Shown piece after piece: positions 14,977 to 22,793 of a stretch of DNA of 37,711 nucleotides; the stretch's first letter is position 1; each line of letters starts with the position of its first letter. The stretch spans positions 1 through 37,711 of the forward strand of contig PFXJ01000129.1 in NCBI GenBank assembly GCA_002791595.1, written 5' to 3'. The notes under the pieces were generated by a model that saw only the letters and a list, made by a program, of their open reading frames with translations, was not told where the DNA came from and did no database searches. A program made the position numbers and the translations under genes. The stretch comes from a candidate division Zixibacteria bacterium CG_4_9_14_3_um_filter_46_8 (GTDB lineage: Bacteria; Zixibacteria; MSB-5A5; UM-FILTER-46-8).

Positions 14977-15498
14977 CTAAAAATCCATATTCGCCGGCTC
15001 GAAATATTCCCGCGGATGTTGACAGCAGGGGCATTTTGCGGGCGGTTCTTTACCTTCGTGGACGTAGCCACACACGGTGCATTTCCACTTGATCGGATTA
15101 TCGCGCCTGAATAAAGTCCCGCCCTGCAGCATTTCCAGAAGTTTCTTAAAACGATCCCGATGATGTTTCTCGATTCTGGCAATCTGGCGAAATAGATTTG
15201 CCGCGGCCTTGTTGCCATCTTCATCTGCCTGTTTGGCAAAGTCCGGATACATTTCGGTGGTTTCGTAGTGCTCCCCGGCGATCGCTTCTTTTAAATTGGT
15301 GATGGTATCGCCGATGTCCCTTAAGAGGTTTAGCTCATCTTTGGCGTGACGCCTTTCATTATCAGCAGTCTCTTCAAATATCCTGGCGATGTAATGATAA
15401 CCTTCTTTTTTGGCAATGGCCGCAAAATAAGTATATTTATTTCTTGCTTGAGACTCGCCGGCGAACGCTTCTTTCAAATTCTCATCAGTCTTGCTCAT
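14977..15498 (-). CDS. rbr: Rubrerythrin
   Basis: A 173-aa di-iron peroxidase typical of anaerobes, reducing hydrogen peroxide with electrons from rubredoxin-type donors. The ferritin-like four-helix domain (about 1–130) has paired Glu/His ligand motifs (EAFAGESQARNKY, EETADNERRHA, EAIAGEHYETTEMYP, IARIEKHHRDRF). The C-terminal rubredoxin-like domain has CTVCGYVHEG and CPCCQHP for one Fe(Cys)4. The ORF track starts 40 residues too early at 15618. The correct ATG is at 15498, because MSKTDENLKEAFAGE matches the family start and AGAGG lies just upstream. The long leader holds a possible conditional terminator (15637–15711). Confidence 0.96.
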   Translation of the reverse strand: MSKTDENLKEAFAGESQARNKYTYFAAIAKKEGYHYIARIFEETADNERRHAKDELNLLRDIGDTITNLKEAIAGEHYETTEMYPDFAKQADEDGNKAAANLFRQIARIEKHHRDRFKKLLEMLQGGTLFRRDNPIKWKCTVCGYVHEGKEPPAKCPCCQHPREYFEPANMDF

Positions 15499-15636
15499 AT
15501 ATCTACCTCTGTTTAATTGTATTGTTCCGGTAATATGGATATGGCTGTCGGAAAAATCAATTATATTTCTTTTGGCAACGCGCTGTAAGATATTTTCGTA
15601 ATGCCGGGAGTCTTCCATCGCGATGAATATAGCCGC

Positions 15637-15711
15637 AAAAAAATGAGCGGGGGGTTGCTGTTGAACAATTCCCCGCTCTTATCACCCTTATCTTGCTGGT
15701 TGCAACCCCCC
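15637..15711 (-). promoter_or_regulatory. Intrinsic terminator with competing antiterminator stem in the rubrerythrin leader
   Basis: Read on the minus strand, GAGCGGGG (15678–15671) pairs with CCCCGCTC (15652–15645) and is followed by ATTTTTTT (15644–15637), a good intrinsic terminator. Upstream, GGGGGGTTGC (15711–15702) is a perfect complement of GCAACCCCCC (15658–15649), which covers the 3' half of the terminator. The two stems exclude each other. GGTTGCAACC at 15698–15707 offers a third, self-pairing state. It lies about 140 nt before the rubrerythrin ATG, and no minus-strand gene is visible upstream. The terminator is seen; the switch is inference, and G/C-tract complementarity can arise by chance. 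Confidence 0.5.
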
Positions 15712-16029
15712 ATCAGGGCGAACTTCCTGATTATTTCAAATTAAGTATCTTCCTGATTTTACTCCTGATGCCAACGATTAAATCAGCAAATCTTTAATTA
15801 AGCTTTAGAATTAACACATTTTGAAATATTTGGAAAGATATTATTTTGCATATAGTAATTACTACCGGAATTTGGAACATTGGAATTAGCGTTAATTGTA
15901 TAGATAACTGATGCGAAGAGACTTCTGTTGTTGGATTCTGTTGGCTTAATCTCTGAGGAATATGAATAAAATTCGCTTCTGAGAGAGACTGCCACTTGAT
16001 TTTTATGACGGAATACATTATATTGAAGT
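15712..16029. other. AT-rich intergenic stretch upstream of the rubrerythrin leader
   Basis: No convincing gene on either strand; ORFs here look like shadows or chance. CTTCCTGATT occurs twice (15723–15732 and 15749–15758, 26 nt apart), with a third partial copy CTCCTGATG at 15762. These direct repeats could be regulator sites for rubrerythrin. On the plus strand, TTGATT-N17-TATATT (15996–16024) resembles a promoter, but its start point would fall at the GTG of the next gene. Confidence 0.4.
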
Positions 16030-16287
16030 GTGAATAATGACGATTCCAAGGAAATTAAGACCCGGCGGCCCCCGGACAATTTTATAATAAGAGCTACTGG
16101 TATCATCCAATTAATTATCATATTGATACTTATTATTTATGGTTTCCTGCTGGTATTGGGAATGGTGCCTTTTGGCTCGGGAGATAGCCATCAGTATCTA
16201 AGGATTGCGCTGGGGTCGGTGATGGTTGGATATGGTTTGTTACGGGTAAGATTTTTGTTAAAGAAACTAAGGTTAGAGTCAATGTAG
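16030..16287 (+). CDS. Small two-helix membrane protein
   Basis: An 85-aa protein from a GTG start: charged N-terminus (about 1–20), membrane helix (ATGIIQLIIILILIIYGFLLVLGMV), a short polar loop with GSGDSHQYLR, a second helix (IALGSVMVGYGLL) and a basic tail. No known family is recognised. The start is uncertain: the ribosome-binding site is weak, and a promoter-like pair just upstream would make the message almost leaderless. Membrane character and strand consistency with the following operon support a real gene. Confidence 0.55.
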   Translation: MNNDDSKEIKTRRPPDNFIIRATGIIQLIIILILIIYGFLLVLGMVPFGSGDSHQYLRIALGSVMVGYGLLRVRFLLKKLRLESM

Positions 16288-16309
16288 TTGTGATTGTGCA
16301 AAAAAGTGC

Positions 16310-16337
16310 TTGACTTTTAACGGTTTTTTATTTTAAT
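16310..16337 (+). promoter_or_regulatory. Probable promoter for the TPR–ExbB–ExbD–TonB operon
   Basis: TTGACT (16310–16315), a 16-nt spacer and TTTAAT (16332–16337) lie about 60 nt before the TPR gene; an 18-nt spacing to TAATTG is the alternative. The surrounding T-rich tract makes the -10 assignment uncertain. Confidence 0.45.
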
Positions 16338-16397
16338 TGGAAATTTGATTTCGATTTAGAAAATGGCGAGAGATTGGTAACATCGGTCATATAAATT

Positions 16398-18206
16398 ATG
16401 ATGACTATAGATAAGTGGACATGCCTTAAGTTATTGATTGTAGTGCTATTAATGGGACTCGCTTTCCCTTGCGCTAGCTTTGCTGCCGATGCCGGACCCG
16501 TTATTAAAGAAGCTCAGGATCTGGTAAGCCAGGGTAAGATCGAAGTCGCTATCGAATCAGTTACAGATTTTATACAATCTGATCCGAAGAATGCTGAGGC
16601 TGTGATTTATTTGGGTCAACTATACCTTCAAAAAGAGGATTGGGCAACCGCAGAAAAAACCTTCAATGATGCACTTGCTTTGAAAGGCAAAGACCCTGAT
16701 GCGCTATTGGGGTTGGGTGCGGCATTATATCATCAGGAGAAGTATAAGGAAGCGGCAGGAGCTTTTGAGGATGGCTTAAAGACCCGAAAGCTCCTTGGTG
16801 AATTTCATAATAGGTTGGGTCTGGTATATCTTGCAGAGAATAAATATGAGAAGGCGGATCTGGAGTTTCGAGAAGCGATAGCCGCCGATGCCAGCAAGGC
16901 GGAATATCATAAGAATCTTGGCGACGATGAGATGGCCAGAAAAATATATGCTCTGGCGGTTAGCGAATATGAAGAGGCTCTCAAATTAGATTCGACGCGA
17001 ACGGATTTTTATTTTAATCTGGCTGAAGCCTATTTTCAGATGAGGAATTTCACTTCGGCGGTCGAGCAATTCCAGAAAGTTGTGAAAATCGACCCGCAGA
17101 ACGCGGTTGCTTACAAGAAGATGGCGGCGATTTTTTATGCCGCCAACAAGTATCATGAGGCACGCGCGGCCTATGAAGCGTTGCTCAAGATTCAGCCTAA
17201 TGACGTCGATGCGCTCACCAGATTGTCAAAAATCTATATATTATTAAAAAAATATGATGAAGCCGGTGAGTTGATTTTAAGGGCTATTGATCTGGATATT
17301 AAGCAAACCGAGGCGTTTTTCGATTTGGCGTTAGTATATTTCGAAAACCAGATGTATGATAAGGCTTTGGAGGCATATCTCAAATATGAGAAAGCACAAC
17401 CGGACAAGCTGAATGCCGAATTTTGGAAACGATTGGCTCAAGCCCAATTGAAATTGGGAGTCGATAATCCATCCTACCTTGATTCTGCAATCATTTCCTA
17501 TAATGAGGTTTTCAAATTGGAACCCAATTATTCACAGGGTTATTCCGATGTGGGATATGCGTTTTATAAACAAAAGAATTATCCTAAAGCGATTGAAAAT
17601 TTCAATAAGTCGTTGGAAATCACTCCAGATAACATCAACACGTTAAGGAATTTATCGTATTGTTATTTGAATAGCGGGGATTATGAAGGTGCGGTGGCTA
17701 CTCTGCGAAAGGTTCTGGAACGCAATCCTGACGATTCCAAATTGATGGGGCTCTTGGGCAATACGCTGGGATTTACCAAGAAGTACAGTGAGGCAGTTGA
17801 AATACTTAAGAAGGCATTGGAACTCAATCCGGATGACTCTGATAATCTTTATTATCTGGCGATTATTTATTCGAATTGGGGCAAGTTTGATTCAGCGGCA
17901 GATATCTGGCTTAGAGTCCTGAATAACCCGCAGTCATCTTCCGAGCAAAAGTGCAGCGCCTATAAATCGTTGGGCGCTAATCGAGTGGCAGGCGGGAAGT
18001 GGAAGGAAGCCATAGAGTATTATACCAATGCAATTAATTGTGACCCGGGAAATTTGAGCTCGATGGCGGGTCTGGGAGATTCCTATCGCTTGGGCCAAAA
18101 ATATGATGATGCTCGAAAATGGTATCAAAAAATTGTGGATAGCGCCCCGAAATCCAAGGATGCCGAAGAGGCACAGAAGAAAATATTGCAGATTACTTTT
18201 CAATAA
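16398..18206 (+). CDS. Secreted TPR-repeat protein
   Basis: A 602-aa protein with a signal peptide (hydrophobic LKLLIVVLLMGLAFPCASFA, cleavage near residue 30). Nearly the whole mature chain is tandem tetratricopeptide repeats, recognisable by repeated A-x-x-x-Y/F and DP/NP-type turns such as LDSTRTDFYFNLAEAYFQ, IDPQNAVAYKKMA and LNPDDSDNLYYLA. TPR solenoids bind proteins, so this is probably a periplasmic scaffold. It leads an operon with a membrane protein, ExbB, two ExbDs and TonB, which suggests it organises or couples to that energy-transducing complex. One repeat near residue 175 is irregular (LGDDEMARKIYALAV). ATGATG gives two adjacent start choices and no clear ribosome-binding site is seen. 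Confidence 0.88.
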   Translation: MMTIDKWTCLKLLIVVLLMGLAFPCASFAADAGPVIKEAQDLVSQGKIEVAIESVTDFIQSDPKNAEAVIYLGQLYLQKEDWATAEKTFNDALALKGKDPDALLGLGAALYHQEKYKEAAGAFEDGLKTRKLLGEFHNRLGLVYLAENKYEKADLEFREAIAADASKAEYHKNLGDDEMARKIYALAVSEYEEALKLDSTRTDFYFNLAEAYFQMRNFTSAVEQFQKVVKIDPQNAVAYKKMAAIFYAANKYHEARAAYEALLKIQPNDVDALTRLSKIYILLKKYDEAGELILRAIDLDIKQTEAFFDLALVYFENQMYDKALEAYLKYEKAQPDKLNAEFWKRLAQAQLKLGVDNPSYLDSAIISYNEVFKLEPNYSQGYSDVGYAFYKQKNYPKAIENFNKSLEITPDNINTLRNLSYCYLNSGDYEGAVATLRKVLERNPDDSKLMGLLGNTLGFTKKYSEAVEILKKALELNPDDSDNLYYLAIIYSNWGKFDSAADIWLRVLNNPQSSSEQKCSAYKSLGANRVAGGKWKEAIEYYTNAINCDPGNLSSMAGLGDSYRLGQKYDDARKWYQKIVDSAPKSKDAEEAQKKILQITFQ

Positions 18207-18244
18207 ATTTTGAGCTGTTTGCTAATGCATTTGCAGGAGAGAAG

Positions 18245-18934
18245 ATGGCTGAAAAGAAGAATGAATTAAAAAGATATAATTATATAGGTTTCCAGGTTTT
18301 CCCCGGAGAACCGAAGGAATTCTGGAAGAATGCTGAAGAAGAAAAAGCGTTCAAGGAGAAATTGAAGGAGGAAAATAGGGGGTTGGCTTTTGAACGCGAG
18401 GATTCGGCTCTGCATAGCGCCGTTCTTTCCAAAATGGAGAGAACCATAATGCTTGGCGGGGCGGCTTTGACCATATTGGCGTTATTCCTGCCTTGGTTTT
18501 CATTGGCTTCCGGAGGAAAGCATCTTTCATACGGTTTGCTGGGATTTTTGGGGGGGATTTCTTTCCTAGGCTCGCTCGGAGCGTGGGGTACAGGATTGGA
18601 ATTGCCGGCTCTAATAGTGATGCTGGGCCTGATGTTAATAACTCCGCTTTTAGGCATTTATTACTTCAAGGTATTGATGGGAAAGGCAAGAGATACAGAT
18701 TCTTACTATAAGAAGGTGAAATCAGTTTCCAGGCTCTTCTACATACCCATAATTTTGACAGTAATCACGCTTTTGTTTACGGCGGTTGGTTTTCCGATGC
18801 CGTTTGGCAATCTTGGGGTCGAGGAAATCGCCGGCAGTTTTGATATTTTGAGTTTTCTTTCCATTGCCAGCATAGGGTTCTATTTGACTTTGGCTGGCTC
18901 AGTGATTTGCTCTTTGATGGCTCTTGAACTCTGA
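18245..18934 (+). CDS. Multi-pass membrane protein of unknown function
   Basis: A 229-aa protein with a charged cytoplasmic N-terminus (about 1–65, rich in Lys/Glu) and about five membrane segments, starting with IMLGGAALTILALFLPWFSLA and ending with FLSIASIGFYLTLAGSVICSLM. I recognise no family. AGGAGAGA precedes the ATG at 18245. It lies between the TPR gene (38 nt) and exbB (29 nt) in the same direction, so it is probably part of the same envelope system. Confidence 0.75.
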   Translation: MAEKKNELKRYNYIGFQVFPGEPKEFWKNAEEEKAFKEKLKEENRGLAFEREDSALHSAVLSKMERTIMLGGAALTILALFLPWFSLASGGKHLSYGLLGFLGGISFLGSLGAWGTGLELPALIVMLGLMLITPLLGIYYFKVLMGKARDTDSYYKKVKSVSRLFYIPIILTVITLLFTAVGFPMPFGNLGVEEIAGSFDILSFLSIASIGFYLTLAGSVICSLMALEL

Positions 18935-18963
18935 TGATTAATTGATATTAGGAGGATTCTTCA

Positions 18964-19692
18964 GTGAAACAATCGGTTTTCGTAACCCTTACCCTTATTA
19001 TCGCTTTGGCAGTCGGATTCTATATCTGGACTTTGCTTCCGGAAAATCTGCAAAAGGGTGGTCCGTTGGTTGCTGTCCTTATTGCTCTATTAGTAATGCT
19101 GGTCTCGTTCGTGATTGAGCGTCTGATCACCTTGAGAAAGGCTCGGGGCAGTTCTTCGGTTCAGTCGTTTTTCAAGAAGGTTGTTGACTTGGTGCGTTCC
19201 GGGGAATATGACGGCGCTGTTGCGGCTTGTGATAAACAACGGGGCAGTCTCGCGAATATCTTAAGGGCTGGGATCGAAAGGTATAAGCAAGTAAAGGGTG
19301 ATCAGCAGATCACTAGTGACAAAAGAGTGGAAGAAACGCAGAGGGCAATCGAGGAAGCTAATGCGCTGGAGGTGCCTCTTTTGGAACGGAATTTAATTGC
19401 TCTTTCGACAATCGCTTCAATTGCCACTATGACTGGGCTATTGGGAACGACCATTGGTATGATCCGCGCCTTTTCGGCGACAGCGGGGACCGGCGGAGTC
19501 ATCGATGCCGAGCAGCTCGCTGTGGGGATTTCGGAGGCTTTGGTGAATACCGCTGGTGGTTTGCTCAATGCCATCGTGGGCATTGTCTCGTATAATTTCT
19601 TTGTCAACAAGGTGGACTCGTTTAATTATACGATAGATGAAGCGAGTTATGAGGTCATTCAACTGGTAAAAGCGAAAGAGGCAGGTTCCTGA
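18964..19692 (+). CDS. exbB: MotA/TolQ/ExbB proton-channel protein
   Basis: A 242-aa inner-membrane protein with helices at about 5–25 and 34–54, a cytoplasmic loop with VRSGEYDGAVAACDKQRGSLA, then two helices with the family signature GLLGTTIGMIRAFSATA followed by EALVNTAGGLLNAIVGIVSYN. ExbB/TolQ proteins form the pentameric proton channel around an ExbD dimer and pass proton-motive force to TonB. The GTG start at 18964 has a perfect AGGAGG 8 nt upstream. It overlaps exbD by one base (TGATG). Two N-terminal helices before the channel core fit the longer TolQ/ExbB variants. Confidence 0.92.
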   Translation: MKQSVFVTLTLIIALAVGFYIWTLLPENLQKGGPLVAVLIALLVMLVSFVIERLITLRKARGSSSVQSFFKKVVDLVRSGEYDGAVAACDKQRGSLANILRAGIERYKQVKGDQQITSDKRVEETQRAIEEANALEVPLLERNLIALSTIASIATMTGLLGTTIGMIRAFSATAGTGGVIDAEQLAVGISEALVNTAGGLLNAIVGIVSYNFFVNKVDSFNYTIDEASYEVIQLVKAKEAGS

Positions 19693-20165
19693 TGTCAAAG
19701 CGTGCCAAAAGGCGTGTCGGCATTATCATCGATATGACCCCCATGGTCGATGTTGCCTTCTTGCTTCTCATTTTTTATATGACCACGACGACATTCAAGC
19801 CCCCGGAAAGGAAAGTAGTGAGTCTGGCATCTTCGCATTCAGAAGCGAAACTTCCGGATAAGAACATCATTAGTATCACCGTTTCGAAGGAAGATTCGGT
19901 ATTCATCGAGTACATTATGACTGCCGAGAGGCTGATAGAAGGGAAGACTATTTCGGTTCCTGAACGGATTTATGAATACACGGATTTACCGAACTTCAAT
20001 GTTAATTTACTTAAGGTCCGGGCGAAGATGAATAACCCCGAGATTGTGGTCAAAGCCGACCGCGATGCCAGTTATGGTATAATGCGGGATATCATGCACT
20101 CGATGCAGGAGATGAATATTAACCAATTTTCTTTGGTAACACAATTGGAAACGAAGAAGGGTTAG
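19692..20165 (+). CDS. exbD: ExbD/TolR biopolymer transport protein, copy 1
   Basis: A 157-aa protein with a basic cytoplasmic N-terminus, one membrane helix with the essential proton-carrying Asp (D20 in DMTPMVDVAFLLLIFYM) and a periplasmic domain with KADRDASYGIMRDIMHSMQE, as in ExbD/TolR. It partners ExbB. Its start overlaps the exbB stop, so expression is coupled. The periplasmic segment between about 50 and 100 is longer than in short ExbDs. Confidence 0.92.
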   Translation: MSKRAKRRVGIIIDMTPMVDVAFLLLIFYMTTTTFKPPERKVVSLASSHSEAKLPDKNIISITVSKEDSVFIEYIMTAERLIEGKTISVPERIYEYTDLPNFNVNLLKVRAKMNNPEIVVKADRDASYGIMRDIMHSMQEMNINQFSLVTQLETKKG

Positions 20166-20254
20166 GATGGGATTATCTTAAGCCAAATTATATTAATTCG
20201 GACGAATGACCGATTTGATGATTTTAAGCGTAAAAGATAATTAGGAGATAGACG

Positions 20255-20821
20255 ATGGGCGCAGTTGATTTAGGAGCCCCCAAGGCCAGCGGCAAAAAGA
20301 AAGGCCTCCGAAGACCAAAGAGGAGGGTCGGGATCAAGAATGATTTGACTCCGATGGTCGATATCGCTTTTCTGTTGCTCATCTTTTATATGGTAACGAC
20401 GGTGTTTTCCACGCCTCAAGCCCTGGAGGTTAATCTGCCTCCGATTGAAGCGATGGATAATGCCATACCTGTTGGTGAATCACATTTGATAACGTTGCGA
20501 GTCGATGCGGATAACAACTTATTTTATAATATCGGCAAAGGCGAACCCAAATTTTTGGGTCTGGCGCAGTTGGAAGATTCACTAATTCAATGGGTATCTA
20601 AGGATATTGAAAGGGTAGTTACTGTGATAAAGATCGATAAAGGCGCGCGTTATAGCATGATGGTGAATGTAATCGATGATATCAAGGTGGTCGAGGCTCG
20701 TATGAGGCTACAGGTTCCGGACTTTTCGTATCGTTTCAGTTTGGTGGATATGTCTCAATATGATTTAATGCAGTTAGATGAGGCCAAGAAGCTGATTGGA
20801 ATGGGAGGTGGTAAAAAGTGA
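20255..20821 (+). CDS. exbD: ExbD/TolR biopolymer transport protein, copy 2
   Basis: A 188-aa ExbD paralogue with a longer basic N-terminal tail (KKKGLRRPKRRVGIKND), the membrane Asp D36 in DLTPMVDIAFLLLIFYM, and a periplasmic domain with VIKIDKGARYSMMVNVIDDI. AGGAGA lies upstream of the ATG. Two different ExbDs next to one ExbB suggest a heterodimer in the channel or two alternative complexes. The stop overlaps the tonB start by 4 nt (GTGA). Confidence 0.92.
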   Translation: MGAVDLGAPKASGKKKGLRRPKRRVGIKNDLTPMVDIAFLLLIFYMVTTVFSTPQALEVNLPPIEAMDNAIPVGESHLITLRVDADNNLFYNIGKGEPKFLGLAQLEDSLIQWVSKDIERVVTVIKIDKGARYSMMVNVIDDIKVVEARMRLQVPDFSYRFSLVDMSQYDLMQLDEAKKLIGMGGGKK

Positions 20822-21540
20822 GTAACGTTACCGCACCTTACGGAGCATTTGAGCTAAAAAGCACTTACCAGAAGAATATGCTCACCGCATTTATCCTTGG
20901 CGCTTTTATTCACTTGGGAGTAATAGGAGGATTTCTCCTGGCGACTCATAAATCCGAAGTTGGAGGAGTAACCACCAGGACAATTGTAGTAAAGTCAATT
21001 ACCGATCTGGCGCCGCCGCCTCAGCTTCAGAAACTTCCACAGCAGACGGCCTATCAGGTGCCCGAGGTGGCATTGCCAACGGTCGGTATTCCTGAAGCTG
21101 TGCCCGATGAGGAGGCTCCTGAAAATGCTAATATGGCCACTCAGGATCAGCTTAAGGTCCTCTCCGCTCCGCCAGTGGAAAGCGTCGAAGATGCGCCGGT
21201 AGGTGATATAGTAATTGAGAATATAGATGAATTGCTCCCCAAACCGGATGATTTTATTCCGGTGGAACAGCAACCGCAGATTGTCAAATCAGTGACTCCC
21301 GATTACCCGGATTTAGCCAGACGGATGAGCTTGGAGGGAAAAGTGTGGATCAAGGCTCTCGTTGATAAGAATGGGAAAGTCAGGGACGTGATTGTGGCAA
21401 AACCATCCGGCGTTGATGCTGGATTTGAAGATGCCGCAATAAAAGCTGCATATCAATACATCTATACTCCCGCTATCGCGAATGGGCAACCTATCGCTAT
21501 TTGGGTGATGTATCCAGTATCATTTACCTTGAATGATTAG
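20818..21540 (+). CDS. tonB: TonB-family energy transducer
   Basis: A 240-aa protein with one N-terminal membrane helix (about 20–42, MLTAFILGAFIHLGVIGGFLL), a Pro/Glu-rich periplasmic spacer (about 60–150) and a C-terminal TonB domain (VTPDYPDLARRMSLEGKVWI, then GFEDAAIKAAYQYIYTPA and a final WVMYPVSFTL strand). It transfers ExbB/ExbD energy to outer-membrane transporters. The GTG start overlaps the preceding stop. No TonB-dependent receptor is in the window. It is the last gene of the operon, and no clear terminator follows. Confidence 0.92.
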   Translation: MSNVTAPYGAFELKSTYQKNMLTAFILGAFIHLGVIGGFLLATHKSEVGGVTTRTIVVKSITDLAPPPQLQKLPQQTAYQVPEVALPTVGIPEAVPDEEAPENANMATQDQLKVLSAPPVESVEDAPVGDIVIENIDELLPKPDDFIPVEQQPQIVKSVTPDYPDLARRMSLEGKVWIKALVDKNGKVRDVIVAKPSGVDAGFEDAAIKAAYQYIYTPAIANGQPIAIWVMYPVSFTLND

Positions 21541-21566
21541 AATATTCCCTCGCGGGCGGAACTTAG

Positions 21567-21598
21567 GTCCCCCCCCGCGTGGGGGCGTGGATTGAAAC
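21567..21598 (+). CRISPR. Solitary type I-C-like CRISPR repeat (32 nt)
   Basis: The 32 nt start GTCC and end GCGTGGATTGAAAC, with a C-run/G-run stem around GCGT. This closely matches the 32-nt repeats of type I-C arrays (GTCGCCCCC...GGGGGCGTGGATTGAAAC). Only one unit is clear. At the distance expected for a second repeat (about 21654–21667) only a vague TGGATTTTTGAAG is seen. No leader or cas gene is in the window. It is therefore a lone or remnant repeat, 27 nt after the tonB stop. Confidence 0.6.
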
Positions 21599-21707
21599 GA
21601 TCGACTCCGTGATGGCGCTACGGTGTAAGATGAAGGTTTCTGCTCTGATAAAATGGATTTTTGAAGAGGTAAATTGCGAACTTTAATGAAGAAAGGAGGA
21701 ACGATAT

Positions 21708-21944
21708 TTGGAGACAGGTTTTATGACGGTGATGATGGGTGCGTTGAGCTTGCTATTTTCTTGGTGGATATCCTTGGCAATCATTCGCATTTGGGATAAT
21801 AGCAGGAGTATTTTGGGGGTCAACTTGATTGCTGGGTATAAGATGCAGAGAATTAATGTATGCCAGGGATTTGATGGTGATTCGTTCAGGGACGTATCTA
21901 AGCCCTCAAAGGATTTCTCTTTTGGAGTGATGGTCAATGTATGA
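21708..21944 (+). CDS. Small hypothetical protein with one membrane helix
   Basis: A 78-aa ORF from a TTG start with a strong AAGGAGGA 7 nt upstream, which is the main support. Residues about 6–27 (MTVMMGALSLLFSWWISLAIIRI) form a membrane helix; the rest is polar with no recognised motif. It sits alone between the CRISPR-like repeat and the AlaX-like gene. It may be a real small membrane protein or a remnant. Confidence 0.4.
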   Translation: METGFMTVMMGALSLLFSWWISLAIIRIWDNSRSILGVNLIAGYKMQRINVCQGFDGDSFRDVSKPSKDFSFGVMVNV

Positions 21945-22025
21945 TTGGTTTTATCTCATCTATTAATGAGGCACATTGGCCATCGATTGAAGTAAACATT
22001 TAGGGATAAGGCAGGGGGAGATGCC

Positions 22026-22763
22026 ATGACTAAAGCACTATATCTTGAAGATTCGTATTTGAAAGATTGTAAAGCGACGGTGACGAACGTCAACGGGCGC
22101 AAAGTTGAATTATCTCATACGGTGTTGAATCCTCATGGTGATTCGGTTGCGCATCCCCAACCTCACGATAAAGGGACTTTGGTTTTAGGTACCAAATTGC
22201 TTTCGGTATCCAAGACTATTCTTGATGGCACCCGAATTTTGCACTATGTGAAGGAAAAACCACCGCCAGTGGGCGCTGATGTTGGTTGCTATCTCGATTG
22301 GGCCCGTCGCTACCGGGTGATGCGTAATCACACGGCTATGCATATTATGGCGCAGCTGGCGCTGGAAATATGTGGTGGCAGGATTAATGGCAATCTCGAA
22401 TGTCGGGATCATATTACTCATATAGACTTGAGGGACTGTGAGACCTCTGATAGCCTGGCGAGACAGATCGAAAGAGAGGCTAATCGATTGATTAAAGAGG
22501 ATCGATCTCTCCGCGTCTTTTATGTTCCCTATAAAGAGATCGGTAATTATGTTGACCAGCGCAAATCGGAAAGCTTCGTGATTCCCGAGGATGTCGATAA
22601 AGTCCGGCTGGTCACTGTCAAGGATCTGAGCACCGACATCTGCTATGGGACGGTTTTGCGAAGCACTCGAGAAATCGGAAGTATCAGGATAATTCCGAAG
22701 CATAACAGATATTTCGAGGAGAAAGCCGGCGGCAATAAGAGGCTTGCCTTCGTCGTCTCCTAA
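22026..22763 (+). CDS. AlaX-like (alanyl-tRNA editing domain) protein with altered zinc site
   Basis: A 245-aa stand-alone protein related to the alanyl-/threonyl-tRNA synthetase editing domain, which removes mischarged amino acids from tRNA. The first zinc motif is H102-TAM-H106 in RNHTAMHIM. The second, usually C-x3-H (CGGTH), is CYGTV here with C206 kept and V210 replacing His; the following LRSTREIGSI matches the family. The N-terminal glycine motif (GGGQPxD in AlaX) is degenerate (AHPQPHDKGTL). Binding of zinc and tRNA substrate may therefore differ, or the protein may have another hydrolytic role. GGGGGAG precedes the ATG. A strong terminator follows, so it is probably transcribed alone or with the small ORF upstream. 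Confidence 0.75.
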   Translation: MTKALYLEDSYLKDCKATVTNVNGRKVELSHTVLNPHGDSVAHPQPHDKGTLVLGTKLLSVSKTILDGTRILHYVKEKPPPVGADVGCYLDWARRYRVMRNHTAMHIMAQLALEICGGRINGNLECRDHITHIDLRDCETSDSLARQIEREANRLIKEDRSLRVFYVPYKEIGNYVDQRKSESFVIPEDVDKVRLVTVKDLSTDICYGTVLRSTREIGSIRIIPKHNRYFEEKAGGNKRLAFVVS

Positions 22764-22793
22764 GGGATTTTGACTCGTTTGGGGCCACCTCCA

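Noticed and set aside
15499-15618. 40-residue N-terminal extension of rubrerythrin in the ORF track
   Set aside because: The family start and an AGAGG ribosome-binding site are at 15498; the extension is leader sequence.
15798-16121. Minus-strand ORF of 107 aa (and the overlapping 74-aa ORF)
   Set aside because: Low-complexity, Asn/Ser-rich translation of AT-rich DNA that overlaps the plausible plus-strand membrane protein; no ribosome-binding site or homology seen.
21654-21667. Possible second CRISPR repeat (TGGATTTTTGAAG)
   Set aside because: Only a short, gapped match to the repeat end; the stem region is absent, so it is not called as a repeat.
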